A stretch of DNA of 64,000 nt from JTS-RE37 sp963756115 (lineage in GTDB: Bacteria; Bacteroidota; Bacteroidia; Flavobacteriales; Flavobacteriaceae), in NCBI GenBank assembly GCA_963756115.1, contig CAVWMN010000009.1, forward strand, positions 124,001 to 188,000. Direction: 5' to 3'. This document shows, piece after piece, positions 8,481 to 18,028 of the stretch; position 1 is the first letter of the stretch; every line of letters begins with the position of its first letter. Under the pieces are notes generated by a model. It worked only from the letters and a program-made list of their open reading frames with translations. It was not told the origin of the DNA and did not search any database. A program made the position numbers and the translations under genes.

Positions 8481-10172
8481 CTACTCGTTTAGGGTAGCAA
8501 GATTGCCTTTCCATCCTTTATTAAATTGCGCCAAAAGCTTTGTAACGAGTTCTGGTTTACTTTCTGCAATATTTATCGTCTCGAAGGGGTCTTTTTGGTG
8601 ATCGTACAGTTCAAAAAAGATGGTTTCTGCCTTTGGGTCCGTATAATCTTTCCAAACAATGAAACGGTAATCTTTGGTCCGCATGGAATACCCCATGAGT
8701 CGGTTCTCAAACAGGTCTCGATCCCATTTTCCACCTTGTTGTGCTTTGATGCGTTTTTCAACATCTTCAATCAACGGACCAAAAGAGGTTTCACGCATTC
8801 CTTTGGATAATGGATTGGCTGCCCATTCCCGTAAAGCCGGAGTTGGAAATTGTGTAAATGCAGCTTCTTTCCAGGATCTGTGCGGGTTACTTAATAACGC
8901 CTTGAAACTTTGCCCTTCTAGATGTTCCGGTAAGTCTACCCCAACAAGGTCGCATAAGGTTGGGTACATATCTACGAGCTCCACCAGGGCATCTGTTTTG
9001 GTGCCACGAACGTCTGGAGTCATATCTGGAGTGGAGATGATCAAAGGTACTCTCGTTGCAATTTCGTAGTTGGTAGCTTTGCCCCAAATGCCCATGTCGC
9101 CAAGGTGCCAACCATGGTCGCTCCACAGCATAATAATCGTATCGTCTCTTAAACCAGCTTCGTCCAAGGCTGTCAACATTTTCCCTATTTGAGCATCTAC
9201 ATAACTTACGGTTGCCAAATAAGCGCGTTTTAAATTTTTTGCCTGTTCTTCGTCAATATCACCATAATTAGGAATATCTACTCGAGCACGTAATTCAAAC
9301 GAAGCGTGAAGACCCATTGCAGCACCATCTTTTGGTCCATCATGCTGATTTGTCATTTGCAAATCTTTACCCTCGTACATATCCCAGTACTTCTTTGGTG
9401 CTATCCATTCTAAATGAGGTTTCAAATATCCTAATCCTAAGAAAAAGGGTTTATCATTTTTCGCCATTTCTTTCATGGTCTCAATAGCCAACTCAGTATT
9501 ATGACCGTCTTCATAGGTATTGTCTGGTGCGTCTGCAAATTCATAAGCCGGACCTTTTCCTAAACCATTTCTAGGTGCATTTTCCCCATATTTTGCAATG
9601 ACCTCAGCTTGATTTTTTTTAAACATCTCTTGATTTTCAGGAAGTACATACCCTCTTATTCTATTTGGCATGTCTGCAACATTGGGTCCTGAATATGCTT
9701 TTCTACTCCATGAGAGTTCTTCATCGGTATAACCAGGATGATATATTTTACCCACATAAACTGTCTCATAACCTTCTGTTCGTAGGTGTTGAGGTAAGGT
9801 TACAATATCTGGATTCAAGTCTCTGAAATATGAAAAATTTTCGATTACCTTAATGGTTTCTGGTCGTGCACCTGTCATTACACTAGCTCTAGACGGACTA
9901 CATATGGCTTCTTGACAATAGGCATTATTAAATAACAGACCTTGAGATGCGAGTGCATCCATATTTGGGGTTATCGCAACTTCTGACCCATAGGCTCCTA
10001 ATTCTGGGCGAAGATCGTCAATAGCTATAAACAAGATATTTTGTTTTTTGATCGGTTCTTCTGCCACCTTTTCGGCCTTTGGTTTGCAACCTATTAACGC
10101 AATGACCATAAAGAGATAAAGCAGGGTCGTACAATTGCCGGACCATGATATTTTGTGAATTAGCTGCATCAT
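8481..10172 (-). CDS. Sulfatase lipoprotein, iduronate-2-sulfatase-like
   Basis: 563 residues. A lipoprotein signal ends at Cys29 (LIGCKPK). The domain carries D52-D53 (FIAIDDLRPELGAYG) and the formylglycine motif C91-S-P-S-R followed by ASVMTGARP. Also present are YVGKIYHPG, LGLGYLKPHL and WSDHGWHLGD, which are typical of the iduronate-2-sulfatase-like group (SulfAtlas S1_7 contains such members active on carrageenan). The C-terminal KDPFETINIA block closes the domain. It lies 26 bp after the FG-GAP gene and 50 bp before the next sulfatase, inside one transcription unit. The exact sulfate position it removes is not readable here. Confidence 0.93.
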   Translation of the reverse strand: MMQLIHKISWSGNCTTLLYLFMVIALIGCKPKAEKVAEEPIKKQNILFIAIDDLRPELGAYGSEVAITPNMDALASQGLLFNNAYCQEAICSPSRASVMTGARPETIKVIENFSYFRDLNPDIVTLPQHLRTEGYETVYVGKIYHPGYTDEELSWSRKAYSGPNVADMPNRIRGYVLPENQEMFKKNQAEVIAKYGENAPRNGLGKGPAYEFADAPDNTYEDGHNTELAIETMKEMAKNDKPFFLGLGYLKPHLEWIAPKKYWDMYEGKDLQMTNQHDGPKDGAAMGLHASFELRARVDIPNYGDIDEEQAKNLKRAYLATVSYVDAQIGKMLTALDEAGLRDDTIIMLWSDHGWHLGDMGIWGKATNYEIATRVPLIISTPDMTPDVRGTKTDALVELVDMYPTLCDLVGVDLPEHLEGQSFKALLSNPHRSWKEAAFTQFPTPALREWAANPLSKGMRETSFGPLIEDVEKRIKAQQGGKWDRDLFENRLMGYSMRTKDYRFIVWKDYTDPKAETIFFELYDHQKDPFETINIAESKPELVTKLLAQFNKGWKGNLATLNE

Positions 10173-10198
10173 TTTATTTCTGATATCAATTGAAATAA

Positions 10199-12121
10199 TT
10201 AAATTTTCTTACCCATAAATACATTATTATTTATCGAAGTGACGGTTCGTTTTGTAGATTCTCCATTAGTCCAAGTTACTATGACTCTTATTTCTTGGTC
10301 GCATTGCCCTAGACCAAAATGTATCTTATTGTTATTACTTAGTGAGTACTGCGCACCAGTTGAACCCACTCGCTTCATCTGTTCATTTTTACAGCCGCTT
10401 ACACTTACCAAAGCCCCCAATGCAGTTGCCTTTCCTGAAGGAGAGTTTCCAATTTCAACTGTAATGAATTTACCGTTTTCCGCCGCTCCCATTGAGTTTC
10501 TAAACAAATGCCATTTACCACGTTCGTTACCCAGTATAACATCGACCCAACCATCCAGGTTATAGTCCAATACGGCTAGGGCCATCCCCATGGAGCCTAT
10601 ATCCGAAGTGGACAAGCCATGCTGCTTTAGTAGCTCAAATTTGGAATCCCCTTTATTAAGATAAATCAGCGCCTCATTCTCAAAGACCATTTCGCCCCTG
10701 CGGACAACTATAATATCTTGCAAACCATTGTTATCAAAATCGGCGACCGAAACGCCAACCGTGTGATCTTCCAAAAAAAGATTCGCTTTTTGGGTTACAT
10801 CAATAAACTTTCCATTTTTATTTTCCAGTAAAACATCTGAAAGCCCTTTCGGATGGTCATATTCGGGATACGCTAATACGCCTTGTATCGTTCCTGTTGT
10901 AGGCGATTGAGTGCTTCCAGCCACACGCCATTTATCATTGCCGACATAGCCAATATGTATACCCCCTTTCTCATTAAGTTTGTCTGGAAAGCCCAAGGCA
11001 TCGCTATTAATTAAACGGATATCCTTTCCAGAATGGGTTTCACCGGGAAAGTTATAAGGGTAACCCGTTTCCCCAATGTAATATGCATCGTTATAAGGCC
11101 ATTGTGATTGAAAATTTCCCATGTTTAATACTTCTCCGGCCTCTAAATCCTCAAATTGGAATTTACCGCGCTTGGTGTAGAAGCCCCAGGTTTTGGTTTC
11201 TTTGTTATAAAAGGTTTCACCGATTTCAAAATCTTTTCCTCGGGTAACATACAGATCAAAATCACCATCGTTATCATAATCCAATTCCGCAATGTCGGTA
11301 ACTTCTTCAACTTCGTAGGGAAGCACCATGCTAGTCCAGTCCTCAAAAGTCAAATCTTCTTTTCCCTGGTACGCCTTTACGTGCCCATGGCCATACAATA
11401 GTATATCGGTAATACCGTCGCTATTTACATCGGTCAACAATGTCTTTTGACCATCTGTTTGAACAGGCGGTAATGCGGTGACCAAGATCAACTGACCTTT
11501 ACCATCGTTTTTATAAATATAATTTTCGCTCTTACCTTTCTTTTCTTTGGAAGGAAATGCGAAGTCCAACAAATCCAAATCGCCATCGTTATCCCCGTCA
11601 AAAAATTTTAAGGTACGCCCACGCATGAGTTCGAAGGGTACACCAAAGTCTTCAAGCCTACTAAATTCCCTTTGTTTACTGACCCTGAACAACATCGAAT
11701 TTCGGGCGTTTCCTCCAGAACCGCCACCTCTCGAAATAGCAAGCTCCAGATTGCCGTCCCTGTCAAAATCCCCCACGGAAACACCATGCAGATCACCCAT
11801 AATCAAATCATAGGGTTTTGCAAATTTTCCATTGTTGTTCCAACATATGCTTAGACCAAGACCATGGTCGTTCAATACCATATCTGGATATCCATCTTGA
11901 TCAAGATCAGCAATAACAGGGGCATCCCACTTTCGTAGGTTTTTGTCTTTGCTATCAAAATCTTTCTTCGCTTCAAAGAATGAAAGAGAAGTCTGTTTAT
12001 TGATTAATTTTTGTGAAATACTTTCTACAGAGAATAAAAGCAGAAAGGAGGTCAGAACAACCGTAATAAAAGAATTTAGATCAAACCTTTGTGATACTAT
12101 GTTTTGATTTTCAATGATCAT
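10199..12121 (-). CDS. FG-GAP/VCBS-repeat protein with ASPIC/UnbV-type C-terminus
   Basis: 640 residues with an N-terminal signal/anchor segment (about residues 14-36). The body is a series of calcium-binding propeller repeats with DxDxDG-type loops: DLDQDGYPD, DFDRDGNLE, DGDNDGDLD, DVNSDGITD, DYDNDGDFD, DFDNNGLQD and DYNLDGWVD. The last 90 residues (VEIGNSPSGKATALGALVSV to NNKIHFGLG) resemble the ASPIC/UnbV domain. It should be exported and calcium-dependent; a glycan-binding or scaffold role is an inference from its place between sulfatases and a sugar porter. It is the first gene of its unit and has its own operator and promoter (12162-12227). No catalytic motif of a known hydrolase or lyase was recognised. 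Confidence 0.8.
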   Translation of the reverse strand: MIIENQNIVSQRFDLNSFITVVLTSFLLLFSVESISQKLINKQTSLSFFEAKKDFDSKDKNLRKWDAPVIADLDQDGYPDMVLNDHGLGLSICWNNNGKFAKPYDLIMGDLHGVSVGDFDRDGNLELAISRGGGSGGNARNSMLFRVSKQREFSRLEDFGVPFELMRGRTLKFFDGDNDGDLDLLDFAFPSKEKKGKSENYIYKNDGKGQLILVTALPPVQTDGQKTLLTDVNSDGITDILLYGHGHVKAYQGKEDLTFEDWTSMVLPYEVEEVTDIAELDYDNDGDFDLYVTRGKDFEIGETFYNKETKTWGFYTKRGKFQFEDLEAGEVLNMGNFQSQWPYNDAYYIGETGYPYNFPGETHSGKDIRLINSDALGFPDKLNEKGGIHIGYVGNDKWRVAGSTQSPTTGTIQGVLAYPEYDHPKGLSDVLLENKNGKFIDVTQKANLFLEDHTVGVSVADFDNNGLQDIIVVRRGEMVFENEALIYLNKGDSKFELLKQHGLSTSDIGSMGMALAVLDYNLDGWVDVILGNERGKWHLFRNSMGAAENGKFITVEIGNSPSGKATALGALVSVSGCKNEQMKRVGSTGAQYSLSNNNKIHFGLGQCDQEIRVIVTWTNGESTKRTVTSINNNVFMGKKI

Positions 12122-12161
12122 TTATATGTGATAATATCTGAATAATCTATTTGTGATGTAA

Positions 12162-12227
12162 CAAAATAAATAAGAAAAGTCCCTTTGGAGTGCTTAAAAT
12201 TTATCCAATGCTAAACCGATTTTAACC
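12162..12227 (-). promoter_or_regulatory. Operator and -7 element of the FG-GAP/sulfatase unit
   Basis: Operator copy at 12199-12227 with half-sites GGTTAAAAT and GGATAA (21 bp apart). The -7-like octamer TTATTTTG lies at 12162-12169, 29 nt downstream, and about 40 bp before the start codon of the gene ending at 10199. Confidence 0.75.
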
Positions 12228-12285
12228 TTAGTGCTTAAAGTTCCGGCTTGTAAGCTACTTTACTCTAAATGCTTTGAATCAATGC

Positions 12286-13854
12286 CTATCCTTTGGAAAT
12301 TAACGCCAGCTGAATTTCCTCAATGGTCATGTTCTTGGTCTCCTGTAAATAGCGGTATAGAATAATCAAACCTACAGCAACCATGATTGCATAAAAAAGG
12401 AAGATAGCACTGCTACCCATGGTTGCCAGTTGCCAGGGGAAAAATTGCTGAACTAAATAATTCGTTAGGCTTGTAATCAACGTAAAGAACGGAATCGCTA
12501 TCCCACGTATGGAAACAGGGAATATCTCGGAGAACAATACCCACATAATTGGGCCGACCGAAAAATGGAAGGCAGCTATAAAGCTGAGAAGTCCAATGAG
12601 AATTAAGTTCGCGTTTAAAGTGGCTGATTGTTGTAATAGTAAACTAGAATATTCACGTGCGTCCTCTCCCCCCAAGGATTTTATTATTGCCTGTTTGAAC
12701 TCGGTATCGCTGGTATATGTTTTGCCCACCATAGGATCCAGTCGCTCAATGTTGGATATTGATGGCATTTCAGTCAATGCGGTCTTAGTCAAAGTGTATC
12801 TGGCTTTGTTAAAACCATATGAGCACATGCCCAAACTGATAATAATCCAGATCAAACCTCCTATTATCATTGGTCTCCTACCGATCTTGTCTATCAACAA
12901 TATTGCCATGATGGTAAAAATAATACTAGTGAGTCCGATCCAAATAGCCTGTGCAAATGCGGCATCGGTGCCTAGCCCCAATTGTTCGAAAACAGTTGGG
13001 GCATAAAATAAGATGGCATTGATACCCGTTGCTTGTTGGACGATGGCAATAGTACTGGCGATAATCAACGTAGTACGCACGGGCCTACTAAATATTTCCT
13101 TCAATTGCGATATTATAGTAAGATTTTCGCCACCCTTCTTGAGACTTCGTTGCGTTTCTTCTATTTGAGGTAAAATTTCATTGTCTGGAACCAGTTTTCG
13201 CAAGGTTTTTTTTGCATCCTCGACCCTGTTTTTATAGAGCAACCATGACGGACTTTTGGGAACGAGGAAGAGCAATACCAACCAAATAAGTGCGGGGATG
13301 ATTTCCGAACCCAGCATCCAACGCCATGTGTATGCCTTGATGCCATAGGATTCAACCCATGTAGCACCGGAATTGGTCGCCTGCAAGATCAGATAGTTTA
13401 TCAAATATGCGGCCAGCAGGCCCACAACAATGTTGATCTGGGTCATGGAGACCAATTTGCCCCGCCATTTCCGGGGCGCTATTTCCCCAATGTACATGGT
13501 GGCTATGGAAATCGAGCTAAAGGCTAATCCCCCAATAAAACGAGCAGCTACCAATGCCCAAAAATTGGGAGCCAAAGCAGAGGAAATAGCAGAGAATAAA
13601 TATAGCACCGCCACAATTTGTAGCGTCATTTTTCTTCCGAACCGGTTGCAAGCATACCCCGCAAAAGGCAGAGCCAATAAAACGCCTAAGGCAGGTGCAC
13701 TGACCGCAGTTCCCAATTGCAGGTCTGTCAATGAAAATTCAAGTGCGATGAAATTGACCGTTCCGGATATCAGTGCTGCATCAAGACCGAAAATGAAACC
13801 GCCTATGGCCACTATTGTCGCATAGGTAAACGCTTTTGTATTATGTGAGCCCAA
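12286..13854 (-). CDS. MFS sugar porter
   Basis: 522 residues with twelve predicted membrane helices. The sugar-porter signatures are present: FGRKMT after helix 2, ARFIGGLAFSSISIATMYIGEIAPRKWRG (helix 4 to loop 4-5), PKSPSWLL in the central loop, QQATGINAILFYAPT (helix 7) and DKIGRRP. A 60-residue insert (about residues 365-425) lies between helices 9 and 10. It would carry a monosaccharide or disaccharide across the inner membrane, probably with protons or sodium. It sits 43 bp after the GH127 gene, so it should take up the sugar that enzyme releases; galactose or anhydrogalactose is the inferred cargo. Confidence 0.92.
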   Translation of the reverse strand: MGSHNTKAFTYATIVAIGGFIFGLDAALISGTVNFIALEFSLTDLQLGTAVSAPALGVLLALPFAGYACNRFGRKMTLQIVAVLYLFSAISSALAPNFWALVAARFIGGLAFSSISIATMYIGEIAPRKWRGKLVSMTQINIVVGLLAAYLINYLILQATNSGATWVESYGIKAYTWRWMLGSEIIPALIWLVLLFLVPKSPSWLLYKNRVEDAKKTLRKLVPDNEILPQIEETQRSLKKGGENLTIISQLKEIFSRPVRTTLIIASTIAIVQQATGINAILFYAPTVFEQLGLGTDAAFAQAIWIGLTSIIFTIMAILLIDKIGRRPMIIGGLIWIIISLGMCSYGFNKARYTLTKTALTEMPSISNIERLDPMVGKTYTSDTEFKQAIIKSLGGEDAREYSSLLLQQSATLNANLILIGLLSFIAAFHFSVGPIMWVLFSEIFPVSIRGIAIPFFTLITSLTNYLVQQFFPWQLATMGSSAIFLFYAIMVAVGLIILYRYLQETKNMTIEEIQLALISKG

Positions 13855-13897
13855 TTGGATTATTGTTCAAGGGTATTTTTAATTAGACTTTCCATGG

Positions 13898-15991
13898 CTA
13901 CTGGCCCCAGACTACAGGCAAAAAAACGCTCATTTCACCCTGGCCCCTGTTGCTCCAGGCGTAATAAGGAATCATGCTTGTTTTATACCTTTCAAAAGTG
14001 GGTTTTTCAACCTCGTGATACATCCCTTCGGGATTGTCCTTCCGTATAAGTACCTCGCCTTCTAAGGTGGTGAGGCCGCCCAAAAAGTCGGGCCTATTCA
14101 CTGGAACCAACTTTTTTTCTGAAGACAGATAAACATCGGTTATATCCGTTTTTGTGGGAAGATCAGCCGATTCAATACAATATACCACCGGGCCTCGCTT
14201 ATAAGCCACTTGATTTCGCAATTCTTCGATTCGTGGATGACCCTCAATAAATTTCGCTTCCATAGGCATGTCCATTTCAACAACGTCACCAGCGGACCAT
14301 TGGCGTTCGATTCGCGCGAAATTTCCAGGTACGACATTTTCCACAACTTCGCCGTTTACCTTGACCTTGGTTCCTTTTGCCCATTCCGGAATGCGCAGTA
14401 GGATCTCAAATTGCGTATTCTTGCATTCCTCAACTGTAATCTTTACGGCTCCATCCCAAGGATAATTGGATACTTGTTTCAATTTTATTTTGGATCCGTC
14501 CAATAGTGTGGTTTCCAATTGGTTTCCCCCGTAAAGATTTACCGCGATACCATTTTCCGATTTGCTATAGGCCCATCCAGGAGATTGGGCGATGGTGCGA
14601 ACTAAATTAGGTGGACAGCAAAAACACTCCAAATAAGATTGGCGTTCGGGGAATTCCACATTCATCTTCTCATAATCAAGTGCTCCATTTATCTTACGCA
14701 ACGGGTTGGAATAATAATAGTGCTTACCATCAAGACTTATACCCGATAGGCCGCTGTTATGCAGGACCAATTCCATAATATCCCCATGCTTAGAGTTTCC
14801 ACTGATGGTAAGCATCCGATAATTGAACATGGAATTACAAATATTGGCACAAGTCTCATTATAGGCCGTCATGTTGGGCATCATATATTCATCGATAAAA
14901 CCTTCCTCGATTTTGTCCAACCGGGAAGACCTTCCGTAGTGCGTCTGGCCAACGGCGCCCGTCACATACATTTTTTTAAGAGTTACATTTTCCCAGAGTC
15001 GATCAAGGGCATCGATCAATTCCTTTTCGCCTGTCTCGGCATATACATCGGCCGCGCCGGCATAGTAATATAAGGCGAGTACGGCATGGCCAACGGCTTC
15101 CGTTTCTTCCCGCAGCGGAACCCGTTCTTGAACCATATCTCCGATTGGGTAACCTTTTGTAGTCGAATCCTCCTCAATTTCATATGTGCCACGCAAGTTG
15201 ATGAACTGTTCCGCCAGTTCCAGATACCTTTTATCCTTGGTTGTACGATATAGTTCCACTAGTCCCATAATTTGAGTTTGGTTGAAACCAAATCGCTTTA
15301 GACTATCCGTTATTGGTACGAAAAGATCATATAGATAATTGGCGTGCTTAACAGCTATATCCAAGAAATTTGTCTTACCGGTAACGCGATTGTGAATGCA
15401 CGCAGCCGTCATTAAATGGCCGCTATTGTATAATTCGTGATACCTTCTGTTAGTAAATGGTTTAATGTCCTCTCGAATTATTATAGGCGTGGACAAGTAA
15501 CCATCCTCTTCTTGTGCTTTTGCAATAACCTCGATGATCTCATCGAGTTCTTCAACAATTCTTTCATCCTTATTGATGGCATAGATGTATGTTGATGCTT
15601 CCATCCACTTATAAAAATCGCCATCATGCCACCAAAAACCTTTGTGCTCACCCTCCTTGAGGCCCGCAGCAATTTTGAAGTTATTATATCCATGGCCTAT
15701 ATCCCCCTTTAGCAATTCTCCCATATTCGGTACCATAACTTCTTCCGCAACTTTCCATTTATCGGCCCAAAAACCTTCGGTCCAGCGACAATCGCCTATG
15801 TCGATACTTTTAAGTTTCACATGAGGACTGTTAGTATTGTTGATAATGCCCTTGTTCTTGTCTAAGTTGGTAGCTAAGTTTGCAGTCTTGCTTGGTCCCT
15901 TTTCCTTCATATTAGATGTTTTTCCTTGTTGCTGACAGGAAATTAGTATCAAAAAACTAAAACAAAGTGTCGTCAATTTTATCATCTTCAT
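13898..15991 (-). CDS. GH127-family glycoside hydrolase (DUF1680), lipoprotein
   Basis: 697 residues with a lipoprotein signal (lipobox Cys19, ILISCQQQ). The (alpha/alpha)6 domain contains the GH127 metal/thiol site: E379-T-C381 in NETCANIC and the pair C458-C459 in CFCCPPN, equivalent to the Glu and three Cys that bind zinc in beta-L-arabinofuranosidase HypBA1. YNSGHL and WWHDGDFYKW are further family blocks. GH127 includes beta-L-arabinofuranosidases and also the exo-acting 3,6-anhydro-D-galactosidases of carrageenan loci. With the Dau-like genes nearby the second activity is the better guess. It is the first gene of its unit (operator at 16134-16162), followed by the sugar porter. Confidence 0.88.
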   Translation of the reverse strand: MKMIKLTTLCFSFLILISCQQQGKTSNMKEKGPSKTANLATNLDKNKGIINNTNSPHVKLKSIDIGDCRWTEGFWADKWKVAEEVMVPNMGELLKGDIGHGYNNFKIAAGLKEGEHKGFWWHDGDFYKWMEASTYIYAINKDERIVEELDEIIEVIAKAQEEDGYLSTPIIIREDIKPFTNRRYHELYNSGHLMTAACIHNRVTGKTNFLDIAVKHANYLYDLFVPITDSLKRFGFNQTQIMGLVELYRTTKDKRYLELAEQFINLRGTYEIEEDSTTKGYPIGDMVQERVPLREETEAVGHAVLALYYYAGAADVYAETGEKELIDALDRLWENVTLKKMYVTGAVGQTHYGRSSRLDKIEEGFIDEYMMPNMTAYNETCANICNSMFNYRMLTISGNSKHGDIMELVLHNSGLSGISLDGKHYYYSNPLRKINGALDYEKMNVEFPERQSYLECFCCPPNLVRTIAQSPGWAYSKSENGIAVNLYGGNQLETTLLDGSKIKLKQVSNYPWDGAVKITVEECKNTQFEILLRIPEWAKGTKVKVNGEVVENVVPGNFARIERQWSAGDVVEMDMPMEAKFIEGHPRIEELRNQVAYKRGPVVYCIESADLPTKTDITDVYLSSEKKLVPVNRPDFLGGLTTLEGEVLIRKDNPEGMYHEVEKPTFERYKTSMIPYYAWSNRGQGEMSVFLPVVWGQ

Positions 15992-16096
15992 TTTATTTGG
16001 TTTAAATATTAAAGTCTAAGGTTAAGTGAACCAAAAGGGGATACAAAATCCACGATTGCCTTAAACATCATTTCAGCTATAACTTTATACTAGTGT

Positions 16097-16162
16097 TAAA
16101 ATAAATGAAAATTGTAAAAATGTAGTCAACGTAGATTACCGATGACTTACTGTATTTTACCC
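16097..16162 (-). promoter_or_regulatory. Operator and -7 element of the GH127 unit
   Basis: Operator copy at 16134-16162 with half-sites GGGTAAAAT and CGGTAA (21 bp apart). The -7-like octamer TTATTTTA lies at 16097-16104, 29 nt downstream. The leader to the GH127 start would be about 100 nt. Confidence 0.72.
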
Positions 16163-16242
16163 TTTTAATTAGCGACCCAATTCCAGTTGATTTTCTTCAA
16201 TTCCGTGTTTACAATAAATTATCTATTTGATTGTACTAATGG

Positions 16243-18015
16243 CTATAAATCCAATCTACTTATATTAACAAAGAGAGGGCCCGTGGCTAAGCGTTCTATT
16301 TTCAGAAAAGCATGAAAATTGCCCTCGCCTTCAGGTAGTGATACGTCATTGAACATAATATTTTTTTGTCCTTTTTTAAAGGGCATCTTGAGGTGTACAT
16401 TTTGATATTTTATTTGTGCAACCCCGTCTGACATAGGCTCAGGGATGTCCAAACGTATTTTATAAAGACCCCCTTCTGTCTTTACCCGCCAATAGCCTAA
16501 TTCATTTTTAGAAATTACCCTTGGACCACCCCAATCGAATCTTGAAAGGTTTACCTCCGGTTGTGAGGTAGTACCAATATATATTCTTTGTATCCCTTTA
16601 GCATCTCTTTCTTCTGTTACCTCGTCGAACCAGTTTTCATACGTTGCTAGCAAATCCTCCACAATTTCTGGATATTTCTGTGATAAATTTATTCGTTCAC
16701 TGGGGTCATTCTCAACATCATAAAGTTCAAGATTCTCAAGTACCGCCTCTAATTCCTCATCTTTTGGTTGATAAAGAATGCCATGTGGAAAATCATGTGG
16801 ACTTACTAGTTTGTACTTTTGTGTACGCACCGCGAAGTGCATGTATTTAAAGGGAGTAGGGCCATAATGCATCTGTACAACGTACGCGCGGTCATCAAAA
16901 TTGATAGGTTCGCCTTTCCAAAGAGGTAATAGTGACTTGCCATCTATTTTAACATCCTCTGAAGGTTTTATATTACATGCATCCAACACCGTTGGTAGAA
17001 TATCCAATACGGTACCCATAGTTTTCACTTGTTGTCCTGGTTTTATTTTTCCTGGCCAACGAACAAAGAACGGCACTCGTATTCCGCATTCATAAACACT
17101 TGTCTTTGTACCTCGCAGATTTGCAACCCATCGGCCTGGATAAACGTCATTCTTTGTTCTTCTATGGCGCGGCCCATTATCAGAAAGAAAAATTACAATA
17201 GTGTTTTCTTCTATACCCAATTGCCTTAACCTATTCAATACACGGCCTACGTTGTAATCAATATTATCGATCATTCCATATGTCAGGGCATTATCTTCAT
17301 GCAATCCCATCTTGCGATAGGTTTCGGCTCTAGCATCAGGAACCTGTAGCGGAAAGTGTGGTAAATTGGTAGCCAAATAGGCTAGAAAGGGTTTTTCATC
17401 TTTCTGGCTTATAAAGTCTAAAGTGGCATCGGTAAAAATATCATCGCAATAACCTTCATATTTCTTTGAAGCGTTATTGTGTTCCAATATGGGATCAAAA
17501 TAAGTATTTCCCTCTGGGCCAGCCGCTTGACCAATCCCACCGCCCTTATGAACCAATACTTCCTGAAAACCTTGATCTATAGGTCGCATCGGATGGTTAT
17601 CTCCCAAATGCCATTTTCCAAATATTCCCGTACGATAACCGTTGTCACTTAAGATTTCAGCCAGGGTCTTTTCCGATGAATTCATGAAATGATCTACCTG
17701 TGTAACGGCCGTTACCCCTGTACGATATGGATATCTACCTGTCAATACAGCTGCGCGGGAAGCAGAACAGTTGGGATACGCAAAAAAATGTGTCATCTCT
17801 ATTCCCTCTTTACCTATTGATTCCATGTTTGGGGTCTTCAAATAAGGATTGCCATGTGAACCTAAATCGCCATACCCTTGGTCATCGGTCATCATAATGA
17901 TGATATTTGGTTTATTTTGAGCTTGAAGGGAGTGGTTTCCTGTTGAGCCCATCAATATCATAAGGAAAGTTGTTGCCTTAAACCACCCTTTTAAATTTAC
18001 ACGTATTGCTTTCAT
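16243..18015 (-). CDS. Exported sulfatase (S1 family) with C-terminal extension
   Basis: The start at 18015 gives 590 residues and lies 13 nt after the preceding stop; an upstream ATG (18054) would overlap the neighbour and put residues before the signal peptide (about 1-33). The core has D44-D45 (MMTDDQGYGDLGSHG) and the formylglycine motif C83-S-A-S-R with VLTGRYPYRTG. Ala instead of Pro is allowed in this family. Other blocks are FGKWHLG, YLATNLPHFPLQVP and FLSDNGPRHRR. About 110 residues after the catalytic domain form a beta-rich tail (WRVKTEGGLYKIRLDIPEP). This long form with CxASR resembles sulfatases found with GH127/GH129 in carrageenan loci. It is the last gene of the unit that begins with the sulfatase at 21928. 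Confidence 0.92.
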   Translation of the reverse strand: MKAIRVNLKGWFKATTFLMILMGSTGNHSLQAQNKPNIIIMMTDDQGYGDLGSHGNPYLKTPNMESIGKEGIEMTHFFAYPNCSASRAAVLTGRYPYRTGVTAVTQVDHFMNSSEKTLAEILSDNGYRTGIFGKWHLGDNHPMRPIDQGFQEVLVHKGGGIGQAAGPEGNTYFDPILEHNNASKKYEGYCDDIFTDATLDFISQKDEKPFLAYLATNLPHFPLQVPDARAETYRKMGLHEDNALTYGMIDNIDYNVGRVLNRLRQLGIEENTIVIFLSDNGPRHRRTKNDVYPGRWVANLRGTKTSVYECGIRVPFFVRWPGKIKPGQQVKTMGTVLDILPTVLDACNIKPSEDVKIDGKSLLPLWKGEPINFDDRAYVVQMHYGPTPFKYMHFAVRTQKYKLVSPHDFPHGILYQPKDEELEAVLENLELYDVENDPSERINLSQKYPEIVEDLLATYENWFDEVTEERDAKGIQRIYIGTTSQPEVNLSRFDWGGPRVISKNELGYWRVKTEGGLYKIRLDIPEPMSDGVAQIKYQNVHLKMPFKKGQKNIMFNDVSLPEGEGNFHAFLKIERLATGPLFVNISRLDL

Positions 18016-18028
18016 AATGAATACTATT

